Shown: positions 23,951-32,099 of the stretch, piece after piece | Layout of the letters: every line of letters starts with the position of its first letter | Numbering within the stretch: position 1 is the first letter of the stretch | NCBI RefSeq assembly: GCF_009857915.1 | Contig: NZ_WWCM01000010.1 | Location: forward strand, 124,001 to 188,000 | DNA from: Duganella qianjiadongensis | GTDB taxonomy: Bacteria > Pseudomonadota > Gammaproteobacteria > Burkholderiales > Burkholderiaceae_D | DNA: 64,000 bases | Direction: 5' to 3' | Position numbers and translations under genes: made by a program | The notes under the pieces: model-generated | Database searches by the model: none | Told to the model about the DNA's origin: nothing | Seen by the model: only the letters and a program-made list of their open reading frames with translations

Positions 23951-26170
23951 TTAGAACTTCAGTTCATATTTAACGCTCCAGACCACATAGGTCTGGTTGC
24001 TGGTGTAGGCCGCTTGTGACAGCCCGTTGGTATTGACGATGTTACTACCGAGTGCGCTTTCCGCCATCAGATTGTTGGCCGAAATACGCAGCTGCTGCAA
24101 ACTGTCGATCTTCCACAGCCCGTACACATCGAAGGAACGCTTGCGGCTGCTGCCGATTTCCTGCGTCAGGCTGCTCTGCACCAGCGTCGGTGCCGTCCAG
24201 TTCATATTCGCGCCCAGCGTCAGCGGCAGCGCCTTGAGACGGTAGTCCATGCCCAGATTGGCGGTCTGTTTAGGCTGCGCATCGAGATGGTTGTTCGGGC
24301 CCGGAATATCGTCCACGCTGGACCAGAAGCGGCTGTAGTTGGAGCGGAAATCGATGGCCGGGCCCTGCGCCAGCAGTTCCTGCAGCTGGAACTTGGCTTC
24401 CAGCTCGATGCCCTTGGTGCGCGCATGGCCGATGTTCTGCGGCGTCGACACCCAGCGCGGTCCCGTGGCCGTGTTCACCAGCGTGACTTCGCGCCGGATC
24501 AGATCATCGATATTGCGGATGAAGCCCGTCGCGCTAATGATGCCGCTGCGACCGACATAATGTTCGTAGGCCAGATCCAGCCCCGTCGCCAGTTCCGGTT
24601 TCAGATAAGGATTGCCGGTGCGGTCAGGACGGGTGGCGCTGTTCAGGCGCGAAATCGACGGCAGCGCAATCAGATCCGAAACATTGGCCGCCTTGTAGCT
24701 CTTGGTCAGGCTGGCGCGCAGCTGGTCTTTCTCGCTGCCGGGAATGCGGTACACGGCATGCAGCAGCGGGCTCAATACGCTGCTGGTGTTGTCGATAGCG
24801 CCGCCAGCACGGCTGCTGGTGGTGCGTATGCCTTCCCAGCGCAGGCCGCCGTAGCCCGACCATTGCGGCGAGATATCCCATTCATCCTGGGCATACAGGG
24901 CCAGACGGCGGCTGTCGGCGGTCAGGTTATCGCCCGACTCGGCAAACTGCGGCACGCCGTTCTGGTCTACCGACACCTTGGTTTCCACCCGGTGGCCCAG
25001 TTCCACATCCCAGCCTGCGGCCAGACCGTGGCTGCGGCCCAGCGGTGCCGTGTACTTGCCGCCGCTGTTGAAGCTATGCTCGCGCACCGAAGCAGTATCG
25101 GTAAAGCTGTCCTGCAGCTTGCCCGCAGCATCGTACTGGGCGCGCTGGGTGTCGTTGTCGCTGCGGCCATTGCCGAAGCCGAATTTCACGTCCAGCTTGG
25201 CCGCGCCATCGAGCTTGTGGATCCAGTTGCCGAAGCCGCGCATGAAAGTACCCGAGTAATGGGTTTTGCTCAGCGCCGTGACATATTCGGGCGGCTGCTG
25301 CAGGTCTGGCGGCACCAGCCCGGTATTCTGGCCCAGATCGCTGCGGGCATCGCCGTGGCTGCGGAAGCTCATGATGAAAGGCTGGAAGTTCAGCGTATCG
25401 CCGCCGCCGAATTTGTACGACAGGCGGGGCGTGAAATGCACGCCATAGGCAGTGCGGCGGCTCTGCTCGAGCACATTCTGGTCCTTGAGCACCACGCCAT
25501 CGGCGCGGGTGTCGCGGTTGTAGGTCAGGCTGTTATCGTGCGGCAGATTCTCGAACAGCGAGCCCGACAGCAAATAGGTGAGCTGGCCGATTTTACCGGG
25601 GGCAGTCAGCGAAATATTCGGCGCGTGGCGGCCCTGCTCGATGGTATCGGTCAGCTTGAGCTGCTTGTCGCGCTGCTGGTAGCCGTCGCGCAGCACAATG
25701 TTGATGGTGCCGGCGATCGCCTGCGCGCTATGCTCGGCCACGGGGCCGCGCATGATTTCGACGCGCTCGACCTGATCGGGCGACAGCGATTCCATGGAAA
25801 AACCGGCCGGCGGACGTTCGCCATTGAGCAGCACCTGCGTATAACCGTTGCCCATACCGCGCATGCGCACATCGCCGCCACGGCCGGGACGGCCGCCCAG
25901 CGTCACGCCGGGCAGGCGTTTCAGTACGTCACCCAGATTGCTGTCGCCATTGCGGTCCAGCTCTTCGCGGCTGAAAATCTGCTTGCCGGCGACGGAATTG
26001 CGGCGCTCGTCGATGTCGCTGGCCCGCCCGCCCGTCACATTGACCTGCTGTACCGGCTTGCCGTCAGGGCCCAGCGGCGGCTTGCTGGCGGAGCCGCCCA
26101 GTTCGTTTTGCGCGATCGCATTGGACGCGCCCAGCAGTGCCATACAGGCGTAAGGAATCAGTTTGCTCAT
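23951..26170 (-). CDS. TonB-dependent outer-membrane receptor
   Basis: 739 residues. A signal peptide (ending NAIAQ, about 21) precedes a TonB-box-like QVNVTG and a plug domain with SNLGDVLKRLPGVTLGGRPG, VRMRGMGNGYTQVLLNGERP and VERVEIMRGPVAEHSAQAIAG. A 22-strand barrel follows, ending in an aromatic residue (VVWSVKYELKF). There is no N-terminal STN domain, so it is a plain transporter rather than a signalling receptor. The ligand is unknown. It heads the operon containing M13 paralogue 3, which points to peptide or siderophore-peptide uptake, but iron or other ligands cannot be excluded. Confidence 0.93.
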   Translation of the reverse strand: MSKLIPYACMALLGASNAIAQNELGGSASKPPLGPDGKPVQQVNVTGGRASDIDERRNSVAGKQIFSREELDRNGDSNLGDVLKRLPGVTLGGRPGRGGDVRMRGMGNGYTQVLLNGERPPAGFSMESLSPDQVERVEIMRGPVAEHSAQAIAGTINIVLRDGYQQRDKQLKLTDTIEQGRHAPNISLTAPGKIGQLTYLLSGSLFENLPHDNSLTYNRDTRADGVVLKDQNVLEQSRRTAYGVHFTPRLSYKFGGGDTLNFQPFIMSFRSHGDARSDLGQNTGLVPPDLQQPPEYVTALSKTHYSGTFMRGFGNWIHKLDGAAKLDVKFGFGNGRSDNDTQRAQYDAAGKLQDSFTDTASVREHSFNSGGKYTAPLGRSHGLAAGWDVELGHRVETKVSVDQNGVPQFAESGDNLTADSRRLALYAQDEWDISPQWSGYGGLRWEGIRTTSSRAGGAIDNTSSVLSPLLHAVYRIPGSEKDQLRASLTKSYKAANVSDLIALPSISRLNSATRPDRTGNPYLKPELATGLDLAYEHYVGRSGIISATGFIRNIDDLIRREVTLVNTATGPRWVSTPQNIGHARTKGIELEAKFQLQELLAQGPAIDFRSNYSRFWSSVDDIPGPNNHLDAQPKQTANLGMDYRLKALPLTLGANMNWTAPTLVQSSLTQEIGSSRKRSFDVYGLWKIDSLQQLRISANNLMAESALGSNIVNTNGLSQAAYTSNQTYVVWSVKYELKF

Positions 26171-26294
26171 AGGGCCGCTATTTTACTGGCAGCCCTAGGG
26201 ACAAACTCGCGCAAGCGCAGAATGTTACTTTACGATACACAGCCGCCGAATCTAGCCACTTCGGACCTGATGAGCGCCATGTTCTGGCAGATTT

Positions 26295-26885
26295 TTAGCC
26301 GCCACCACCGGGCATAGGCAGGTTCAGGCTGCTACCACCGGGGCCATTGATACTGGCACCGCCACCGCCGCGCCGGCCGCCGCCATGGCGTCCTTCGCCG
26401 CCCTCTTCGCGGCGCGCGCCGCCAGCAGCCGGTCCGGCCCGTTCGGGCACACGCTGCAACTGTTCGGCCACCAGCTGCACCACGGTCTGGCGCTGGCTTT
26501 CACTGAGGGCATCATTCACCGTCAGCCACCATTCGCGCAGCAGCTTTTCCTCGCTGGCGGCAGCGGCCGCCTCCGTTTCCACCGCCTTCGCCAGCTCACG
26601 CAACTCCACATTGCTGCCTTTCAGGCCTTCCTGCAGGGCAGCCTGCATCTGTTCGCGGCGGGTCTGGCGCTCGCGCAGCAGATTACGCGTTTTGGTCTCG
26701 GTCTGCTGCCACAGGATCTGCTGGTTGCTGTTCAGGTTCAGCGCCTTCTTCAGCTCCGCCGCCATGGGCAGATAATCCTCGGCCCGCATTTCCATGGCCG
26801 GCAAAGCCCAGGCCGGCGCCAGTGCGGCACCTAGGGCCAGCGCCGCCACGCTGCGGCGCCAGCCCGTCATCAATCTTGCTTGCAT
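26295..26885 (-). CDS. Hypothetical periplasmic protein with Gly-rich tail
   Basis: 196 residues: a signal peptide (about 1-28, ending APAWA), then a helical, charged middle region (LNLNSNQQILWQQTETKTR to SESQRQTVVQLVAEQL). This recalls Spy/CpxP-like LTxxQ or heavy-metal-sensor proteins, but the match is loose. The last 45 residues are Gly/Arg-rich low complexity. It ends 124 bases before the receptor gene on the same strand. A strong terminator hairpin lies 23 bases before its ATG, so expression may depend on read-through. Function unknown. Confidence 0.72.
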   Translation of the reverse strand: MQARLMTGWRRSVAALALGAALAPAWALPAMEMRAEDYLPMAAELKKALNLNSNQQILWQQTETKTRNLLRERQTRREQMQAALQEGLKGSNVELRELAKAVETEAAAAASEEKLLREWWLTVNDALSESQRQTVVQLVAEQLQRVPERAGPAAGGARREEGGEGRHGGGRRGGGGASINGPGGSSLNLPMPGGGG

Positions 26886-26908
26886 ACAAACTCCATCGGT
26901 AAGGGGGC

Positions 26909-26937
26909 AAAAAAAAGCCTGCGCTTGGGGCGCAGGC
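26909..26937 (-). terminator. Leftward terminator in the leader of the Gly-rich protein gene
   Basis: On the minus strand GCCTGCGC-CCCAA-GCGCAGGC (plus 26917-26937) is followed by eight T (plus 26909-26916). It lies 23 bases upstream of the ATG at 26885, too close for a promoter in between. It is either an attenuator or the end of a short leftward RNA. Confidence 0.8.
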
Positions 26938-27257
26938 GAAAAACCACTTCAGGGTAGAGAGAAATACGAGTTCAGTGTAGGCCGCGTTTTCCCCCGCAGG
27001 AAGAGCTTCTTACAATTGCTTACCGACCTTTACGCCATCTATACATGCCGCAGGAAGTTGCAAATTATTCAGTCGGGCCAGCCCCTGCTGGGGCGCCGCG
27101 CTTGTCAAGCAGCGCCGTGGTAAATCTGCGTAAAGGTATAAATCATTTCGTGACGGCTAGAACGCTTTCCGGAAATCAGGTTTATACTGAATCGAGCACG
27201 TTGCCGCGAAAACTCAAGGGCGGCCACGGCGATCTGCAACATTAGATAGGTGGCAAT
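26938..27257. other. Intergenic region between leftward periplasmic gene and ctpA
   Basis: No open frame with a credible ribosome site is seen on either strand. It should hold the rightward ctpA promoter and the leftward promoter that reads into the terminator at 26909-26937. On the minus strand TACACT near 26977 is a possible -10. A GCCCC-TGCT-GGGGC hairpin lies near 27080. Confidence 0.5.
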
Positions 27258-28703
27258 ATGGGCAAGAAACTCAAGAATACCGGCCTGATCGGCCTCGGTG
27301 TGGTGGCCGGCATTGCCGTGTCGCTGCAATTTTCTGCCATGGCGCAGAAGCCGGTGGAACAGCCGCTGCCGCTGGAGGAATTGCGCCAGCTGGCCGATGT
27401 GTATGGCCTGATCAAATCCGATTATGTGGAAAAAGTCGACGACAAGAAGCTGCTGACGGAGGCCATCTCCGGCATGGTGGCTTCGCTCGATCCCCATTCC
27501 GCCTACCTCGATAAACGCGCCTACGCCGAGCTGCGCGAAGGCTCGCAAGGCAAGTTCGTCGGCCTCGGCATCGAGATCGGCGAGAGCGAAGACGGCTATA
27601 TCAAAATCGTCGCCCCGATCGAAGACTCGCCGGCATGGCGGGCCGGCATCAAGCCCGGCGACCTGATCAGCCGGCTCGACAACACCCCCGTCAAAGGCAT
27701 GAGTCTGGAGGACTCGGTCAAGAAAATGCGCGGCGAGCCCCATAGCAAAGTCAGCCTGACCGTGCTGCGCAAGGGCGAGCCGGAGCCGCTGCTGTTCCAG
27801 CTCACCCGCGAAGAAATCCAGCAGAAGAGCGTCAAGGGCAAAATCGTCGAACCCGGCTATGCATGGCTGCGCATCGCCCAGTTCCAGGACCCGACGGTGG
27901 ACGATCTGGCTGCCAAGATCAGCGAACTGTACCAGCAGGATCCCAAGCTGAAAGGGCTGGTGCTCGATCTGCGCAACGACCCGGGCGGCGTGCTGCAGGG
28001 CGCCATCGGCGTGGCAGCCGCCTTCCTGCCGAAAGATGCGGCCATCGTTTCCACCAATGGCCAGCTGTCCGATTCCAAGCAGATTTTCTATGGCCGGCCC
28101 GAATACTATGCCGTGCATAACGAAAGCGATGCACTGGCCAGGCTGCCGGCGGCGATCAAGCAGATTCCGCTGGCCGTGCTGGTCAACAGCGGTTCTGCCT
28201 CGGCCTCGGAAATCGTCGCCGGTGCCCTGCAGGATTACAAACGGGCCCAGATCATCGGCAGCCAGACCTTCGGCAAGGGCTCGGTGCAGACCATACGCCA
28301 GCTCACGGCCGACACCGCCGTCAAGCTGACCACGGCGCGCTACTACACGCCGAATGGCCGCTCGATCCAGGCCAAGGGCATAGTCCCCGATCTGGCAGTG
28401 GATGAATACGCCGATGGCGACGGCCTGAACGCACTGCGCCCGCGCGAAGCCGATCTGGACAAGCATCTGGTCAATGAGCGCGATCAAGAAGGCGTGCACG
28501 CCCGCCACGAAGAGCCGGAAGAACAGCTGCGGCTGGTAGCGCAGGAGAAAAAACGCAAGCCGCTCGAATACGGCAGCAGCGACGACTTCCAGCTGCAGCA
28601 GGCACTCAACCACCTCAAGGGCTTGCCCGTGCAAATAGCCAAAGCGGAAACCAAACTGGTGCAGGCAGCCCTGCCAGCCAGCGGCAATGCCGGCGGCAAA
28701 TAG
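27258..28703 (+). CDS. ctpA: S41-family C-terminal processing peptidase (CtpA)
   Basis: 481 residues. An N-terminal signal or anchor helix (about 8-30) precedes a PDZ domain (about 95-175: GLGIEIGESEDGYIKIVAPI, SPAWRAGIKPGDLI) and the S41 protease core. The catalytic serine is in NSGSASASE and the lysine is K340 in QTFGKGSVQ. CtpA enzymes trim exported proteins at the C-terminus in the periplasm, including cell-wall hydrolases. A charged tail after residue 400 (QEKKRKPLEYGSS) is typical of proteobacterial members. The ATG follows AGGTGG. A terminator lies 25 bases after the stop. Confidence 0.95.
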   Translation: MGKKLKNTGLIGLGVVAGIAVSLQFSAMAQKPVEQPLPLEELRQLADVYGLIKSDYVEKVDDKKLLTEAISGMVASLDPHSAYLDKRAYAELREGSQGKFVGLGIEIGESEDGYIKIVAPIEDSPAWRAGIKPGDLISRLDNTPVKGMSLEDSVKKMRGEPHSKVSLTVLRKGEPEPLLFQLTREEIQQKSVKGKIVEPGYAWLRIAQFQDPTVDDLAAKISELYQQDPKLKGLVLDLRNDPGGVLQGAIGVAAAFLPKDAAIVSTNGQLSDSKQIFYGRPEYYAVHNESDALARLPAAIKQIPLAVLVNSGSASASEIVAGALQDYKRAQIIGSQTFGKGSVQTIRQLTADTAVKLTTARYYTPNGRSIQAKGIVPDLAVDEYADGDGLNALRPREADLDKHLVNERDQEGVHARHEEPEEQLRLVAQEKKRKPLEYGSSDDFQLQQALNHLKGLPVQIAKAETKLVQAALPASGNAGGK

Positions 28704-28727
28704 AGCCCTGATTACAACGGCATAGAC

Positions 28728-28753
28728 AGCGGCGCCTGCGGGGCGCCGCTTTT
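28728..28753 (+). terminator. Rho-independent terminator after ctpA
   Basis: A 9-bp stem AGCGGCGCC/GGCGCCGCT (28728-28736 with 28742-28750), a 5-base loop and a short T tract. Confidence 0.8.
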
Positions 28754-28833
28754 AATTTCGCCTAACTTGCAGCCATTGTGTAGAATTTGCGTCATTAATG
28801 GCGCAAGCCATTGCCTAATTTGAAAGTTTAACT

Positions 28834-29955
28834 ATGAAACAAGCCGTTATCAGCGGTACCGGTCTTTACACCCCAGCCCAGTCCATCACGAACGAAGAGC
28901 TGGTGCAATGTTTTAATGCCTACGCCGAGCAGTTCAATGCCGAGCATGCCGCTGCCATTGCCGACGGCAGCGTGACGGCGCTGGAAATGTCCAGCGTGGC
29001 CTTCATCGAAAAAGCTTCCGGCATCAAGGCCCGCTACGTGATGGAAAAAAGCGGCATCCTCGATCCGCAGCGCATGGTCTCGCGCATCGCCGAACGAGGC
29101 GACGACGAGCTGTCGCTGCAGGCAGAAATCTGCGTGGCCGCGGCCCGTCAGGCGCTAGACCGCGCCGGCCGTACTCCGGCCGATATCGACATGGTGCTGG
29201 TGGCCTGCTCGAATATGCAGCGCGCCTATCCGGCCATGGCAGTCGAAGTACAGGGCGCCCTCGGCATCGAAGGCTATGGCTTCGACATGAACGTGGCCTG
29301 CTCCTCGGCCACCTTCGGCATCCAGCAGGCCGTGGCGGCCGTACAGAGCGGCCAGGCCCGCGCCGTGCTGGTCCTGAATCCGGAAATCACCAGCGGCCAC
29401 CTGAACTGGCGCGACCGCGACAGCCACTTCATCTTCGGCGATGCCTGCACCGCCATCGTGATCGAAGCGGCCGACACGGCGACCAGCGCGCAGCGCTGGG
29501 AAATCGTCGAGAGCAAGCTGAAAACCAGCTTCTCCAACAACATCCGCAACAACTTCGGCTTCCTCAACCGCTTCGACGAAACGGGCGTGGGCCAGCCGGA
29601 CAAACTGTTCCGCCAGCAGGGCCGCAAAGTGTTCAAGGATGTCTGCCCGATGGCGGCCGAAATGATCAAGGACACCATCGCCAGCGCCGGTCTGGAAGTG
29701 CCGCAGGTCAGCCGCTACTGGCTGCATCAGGCCAACCTGAACATGAACCTGCTGATCAGCCGCATGGTGCTGGGCCGCGACGCCGAGCCGGGCGAAGCGC
29801 CGGTGATTCTGGACACCTACGCCAACACCTCGTCGGCCGGTTCCGTGATCGCTTTCCACAAGCACTCGGACGATATGCAGCCGGGCCAGCTGGGCGTGAT
29901 CTGCTCGTTCGGCGCCGGTTATTCGATCGGCTGCGTGGTGGTCAAACGCCTCTGA
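28834..29955 (+). CDS. Beta-ketoacyl-ACP synthase III-like (FabH-type thiolase-fold) enzyme
   Basis: 373 residues with the KAS III catalytic triad: C156 in NVACSSATFG, H298 in WLHQANLN and N331 in TYANTSSAG. It is longer than E. coli FabH (317), with an extra segment near residues 30-75 (AYAEQFNAEHAAAIADGSV). This matches the 'FabH2' group found in many proteobacteria rather than the fab-cluster copy. It condenses an acyl-CoA with malonyl-ACP, or a related decarboxylating Claisen step. It stands alone between a protease gene and a regulator, with no other fatty-acid genes nearby, so its pathway is unclear. Confidence 0.87.
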   Translation: MKQAVISGTGLYTPAQSITNEELVQCFNAYAEQFNAEHAAAIADGSVTALEMSSVAFIEKASGIKARYVMEKSGILDPQRMVSRIAERGDDELSLQAEICVAAARQALDRAGRTPADIDMVLVACSNMQRAYPAMAVEVQGALGIEGYGFDMNVACSSATFGIQQAVAAVQSGQARAVLVLNPEITSGHLNWRDRDSHFIFGDACTAIVIEAADTATSAQRWEIVESKLKTSFSNNIRNNFGFLNRFDETGVGQPDKLFRQQGRKVFKDVCPMAAEMIKDTIASAGLEVPQVSRYWLHQANLNMNLLISRMVLGRDAEPGEAPVILDTYANTSSAGSVIAFHKHSDDMQPGQLGVICSFGAGYSIGCVVVKRL

Positions 29956-30029
29956 TTCCGCACCGTCAGAACTGGCAGGCGGCAGATGGCACGATCTGCA
30001 GTGCCCTGAAATAACATGGGGAGCAGGCC

Positions 30030-31433
30030 ATGAAATTTCTCCATCTCGATGCCAGCGCCGCCGAGCCACTCTACCGGCAGATCTACACGCGCCTGCGCAA
30101 TGCCATCACCGATGGCCTGCTGCAGGCGGGCGACCGGATTCCCGCTGCGCGGGCACTGGCGCTGGAACTGGGACTGGCACGGGGCACGGTGGAATCGGCT
30201 TATGCGCTACTCGCCGCGGAAGGCTATGTCGAAGCCAGAGGCCAGGCCGGCACCATCGTCACTAGCGCGCTCGCCCGCCGCGCTCCGCTGGCAGCGCCTC
30301 AGCACCCGCTGCCCGCACCCGACAATCTGGGCCACGCCGCCAGTTCCACCCGCCCTTTCCAGATGGGCATACCGGCGCTGGACGCGTTCCCGCGCAAGGT
30401 CTGGGCACGGCTGGCCGCGCGCGCCGTGCGCGCCACCGGTCCGGAGGAGATGATCTATCCGCCCTGGGCCGGCCTGCCCGAACTGCGCATTGCCATTGCG
30501 GCCTATTTGCAGCTGTCGCGCGGCATAGCCTGCACGCCCTCGCAGGTATTCGTCACCAGCGGCTACCGCAACAGCATGGAGCTGGTGACGCGCGCCCTGC
30601 TCCAGCCGGACGATCAGGTATGGGTGGAAGATCCCGGCTATCCCCCTACGGCCGGACTGCTGCGTGCCGCCCGCCTGCAGCCCGTTCCGGTAGCGGTCGA
30701 TGGCGAAGGCCTGATGGTGGCGCACGGCATCGCCAGCGCGCCGCAGGCGCGCGCCGCCATCGTCACGCCGGCGCATCAGAGCCCGCTTTGCGTCTCGCTC
30801 TCGCTGCCGCGCCGTCTGGCCCTGCTGGACTGGGCCGCGCAAGCCGATGCCTGGGTGGTGGAAGACGATTACGATGGCGAATACCGCTATCAGGGCCGGC
30901 CCCTGCCAGCGCTGCAGAGTCTGGACCGCAATGGCCGCGTGCTGTACTCGGGCACTTTCAGCAAGGTACTGTTCCCGGCCATACGGCTGGCCTATCTGGT
31001 GGTGCCGCCGGCGCAGGTGGCGCGCTTCGAACAGGTCTGCTCTACCTTTGCGGCCAGCGGCCCCACGCTGATGCAGAAAATCGTCGCCGACTTCATGAAC
31101 GAGGGCCATTTCGCCCGCCACATCCAACGCATGCGCCGCCTGTACGGCGAACGCCGCCAGCTCACCGCCAGCGCGCTCTCCGCCGTGCTCGGCAAGCACA
31201 TGCTGGTCGATCCCCAGCCGGGCGGCATGCATCTGGTGCTGCGCATGAAAGGGCGGCATAGCGACCGCGCGCTGGCCGCACGCATGCGCGAGCATGGCAT
31301 GGCGGCACACGCACTGTCCGAACGCGGCATGCTGCCCCACCCTGCCTCGGCGCTGCTGCTGGCGTTCACCAACATCGATACGCCGGCCCGCGCGCGCGCA
31401 CTGGGCCAGCGCATACTCAGACTGATGGCCTAG
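30030..31433 (+). CDS. MocR-family regulator (GntR HTH fused to PLP-dependent aminotransferase-like domain)
   Basis: 467 residues. An N-terminal GntR winged helix (about 8-75: PLYRQIYTRLRNAITDGLLQ, ALELGLARGTVESAYALLA) is joined by a linker to a fold-type I aminotransferase domain. The likely PLP lysine is in YSGTFSKVLFPAIR, and DDYDGEYRY and LVTRALLQPDDQVWVEDPGY are conserved blocks. MocR proteins use PLP or an amine adduct as ligand to control adjacent genes. The ATG follows GGAG. The nearest candidate target is the AhpD-like gene 86 bases downstream. Confidence 0.92.
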   Translation: MKFLHLDASAAEPLYRQIYTRLRNAITDGLLQAGDRIPAARALALELGLARGTVESAYALLAAEGYVEARGQAGTIVTSALARRAPLAAPQHPLPAPDNLGHAASSTRPFQMGIPALDAFPRKVWARLAARAVRATGPEEMIYPPWAGLPELRIAIAAYLQLSRGIACTPSQVFVTSGYRNSMELVTRALLQPDDQVWVEDPGYPPTAGLLRAARLQPVPVAVDGEGLMVAHGIASAPQARAAIVTPAHQSPLCVSLSLPRRLALLDWAAQADAWVVEDDYDGEYRYQGRPLPALQSLDRNGRVLYSGTFSKVLFPAIRLAYLVVPPAQVARFEQVCSTFAASGPTLMQKIVADFMNEGHFARHIQRMRRLYGERRQLTASALSAVLGKHMLVDPQPGGMHLVLRMKGRHSDRALAARMREHGMAAHALSERGMLPHPASALLLAFTNIDTPARARALGQRILRLMA

Positions 31434-31519
31434 AGCGAATCACACTTCTTGGCTCTACTGCACTAGGCCATAAAACCGCACAATGATTCCATCGTAACCA
31501 CCCCGGAAAAGGAATCATC

Positions 31520-31975
31520 ATGAGCAAACGGCTGGATATCTTCAAACTGGCAGCGCCCCCCTATCAGCACCTGATCGCCATCAAGGACTACGTCTCGGCA
31601 GCCCTGCCGGCCGAGCTGCTGGAGCTGGTCTATCTGCGCGTCTCGCAGATCAATCACTGCGCCTTCTGCATCGATATGCACACGCGCGACCTGCTGAAAC
31701 TGGAGGTGAGCATGGAAAAAATCTCCCTGCTGCCGGTCTGGGACGAAGCTGCGCCCCTGTTCAGCGCCGAGGAACGCGCCGCGCTGGCATGGGCCGAAAG
31801 CGTCACCCGCGTCGAGCACACCCGGGTACCTGATGCCGAGTATGCGCATGCACTGAGCGTGCTGGGCGAGCAGACGCTGGCCGATCTCACCGTTGCCGTA
31901 ACATTGATGAATGCCTTCAACCGCTTCAGCGTCAGCATGCGCCGTCCGCCAGCTGCACTAGCCGCACTGGCCTGA
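31520..31975 (+). CDS. Carboxymuconolactone decarboxylase/AhpD-like protein
   Basis: 151 residues, all-helical, with the CxxC redox motif HCAFCIDMHT near residues 49-58, typical of AhpD-like alkylhydroperoxidases. Such small proteins act as peroxidases or thiol reductants, often under a neighbouring regulator. The ATG follows AAAAGGA. It lies directly downstream of the MocR gene on the same strand, an arrangement often seen in Burkholderiales. The physiological substrate is unknown. Confidence 0.88.
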   Translation: MSKRLDIFKLAAPPYQHLIAIKDYVSAALPAELLELVYLRVSQINHCAFCIDMHTRDLLKLEVSMEKISLLPVWDEAAPLFSAEERAALAWAESVTRVEHTRVPDAEYAHALSVLGEQTLADLTVAVTLMNAFNRFSVSMRRPPAALAALA

Positions 31976-32099
31976 ACCGGCCCGCTCGCGCCCTCCCCGC
32001 GCTCCGTAGCGGCGGCGCAGCCAGGCCGGACACGGCTCCGTTCAGCTTATGCTACGCTGAGGCTTTCATCCAGCCTGTAGCCTAGGGAGTCGCGCACGC

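Noticed and set aside
17563..24019. Very long open frames on the plus strand, antisense to the three M13 genes (up to about 800 codons)
   Set aside because: They mirror the codon structure of the real genes, are rich in His/Gln/Arg/Gly without any recognisable fold, and lack ribosome sites. The minus-strand proteins have signal peptides and catalytic motifs.
24287..26317. Plus-strand open frame opposite the TonB receptor
   Set aside because: Shadow of GC-rich codon bias; the opposite strand encodes a complete plug and barrel.
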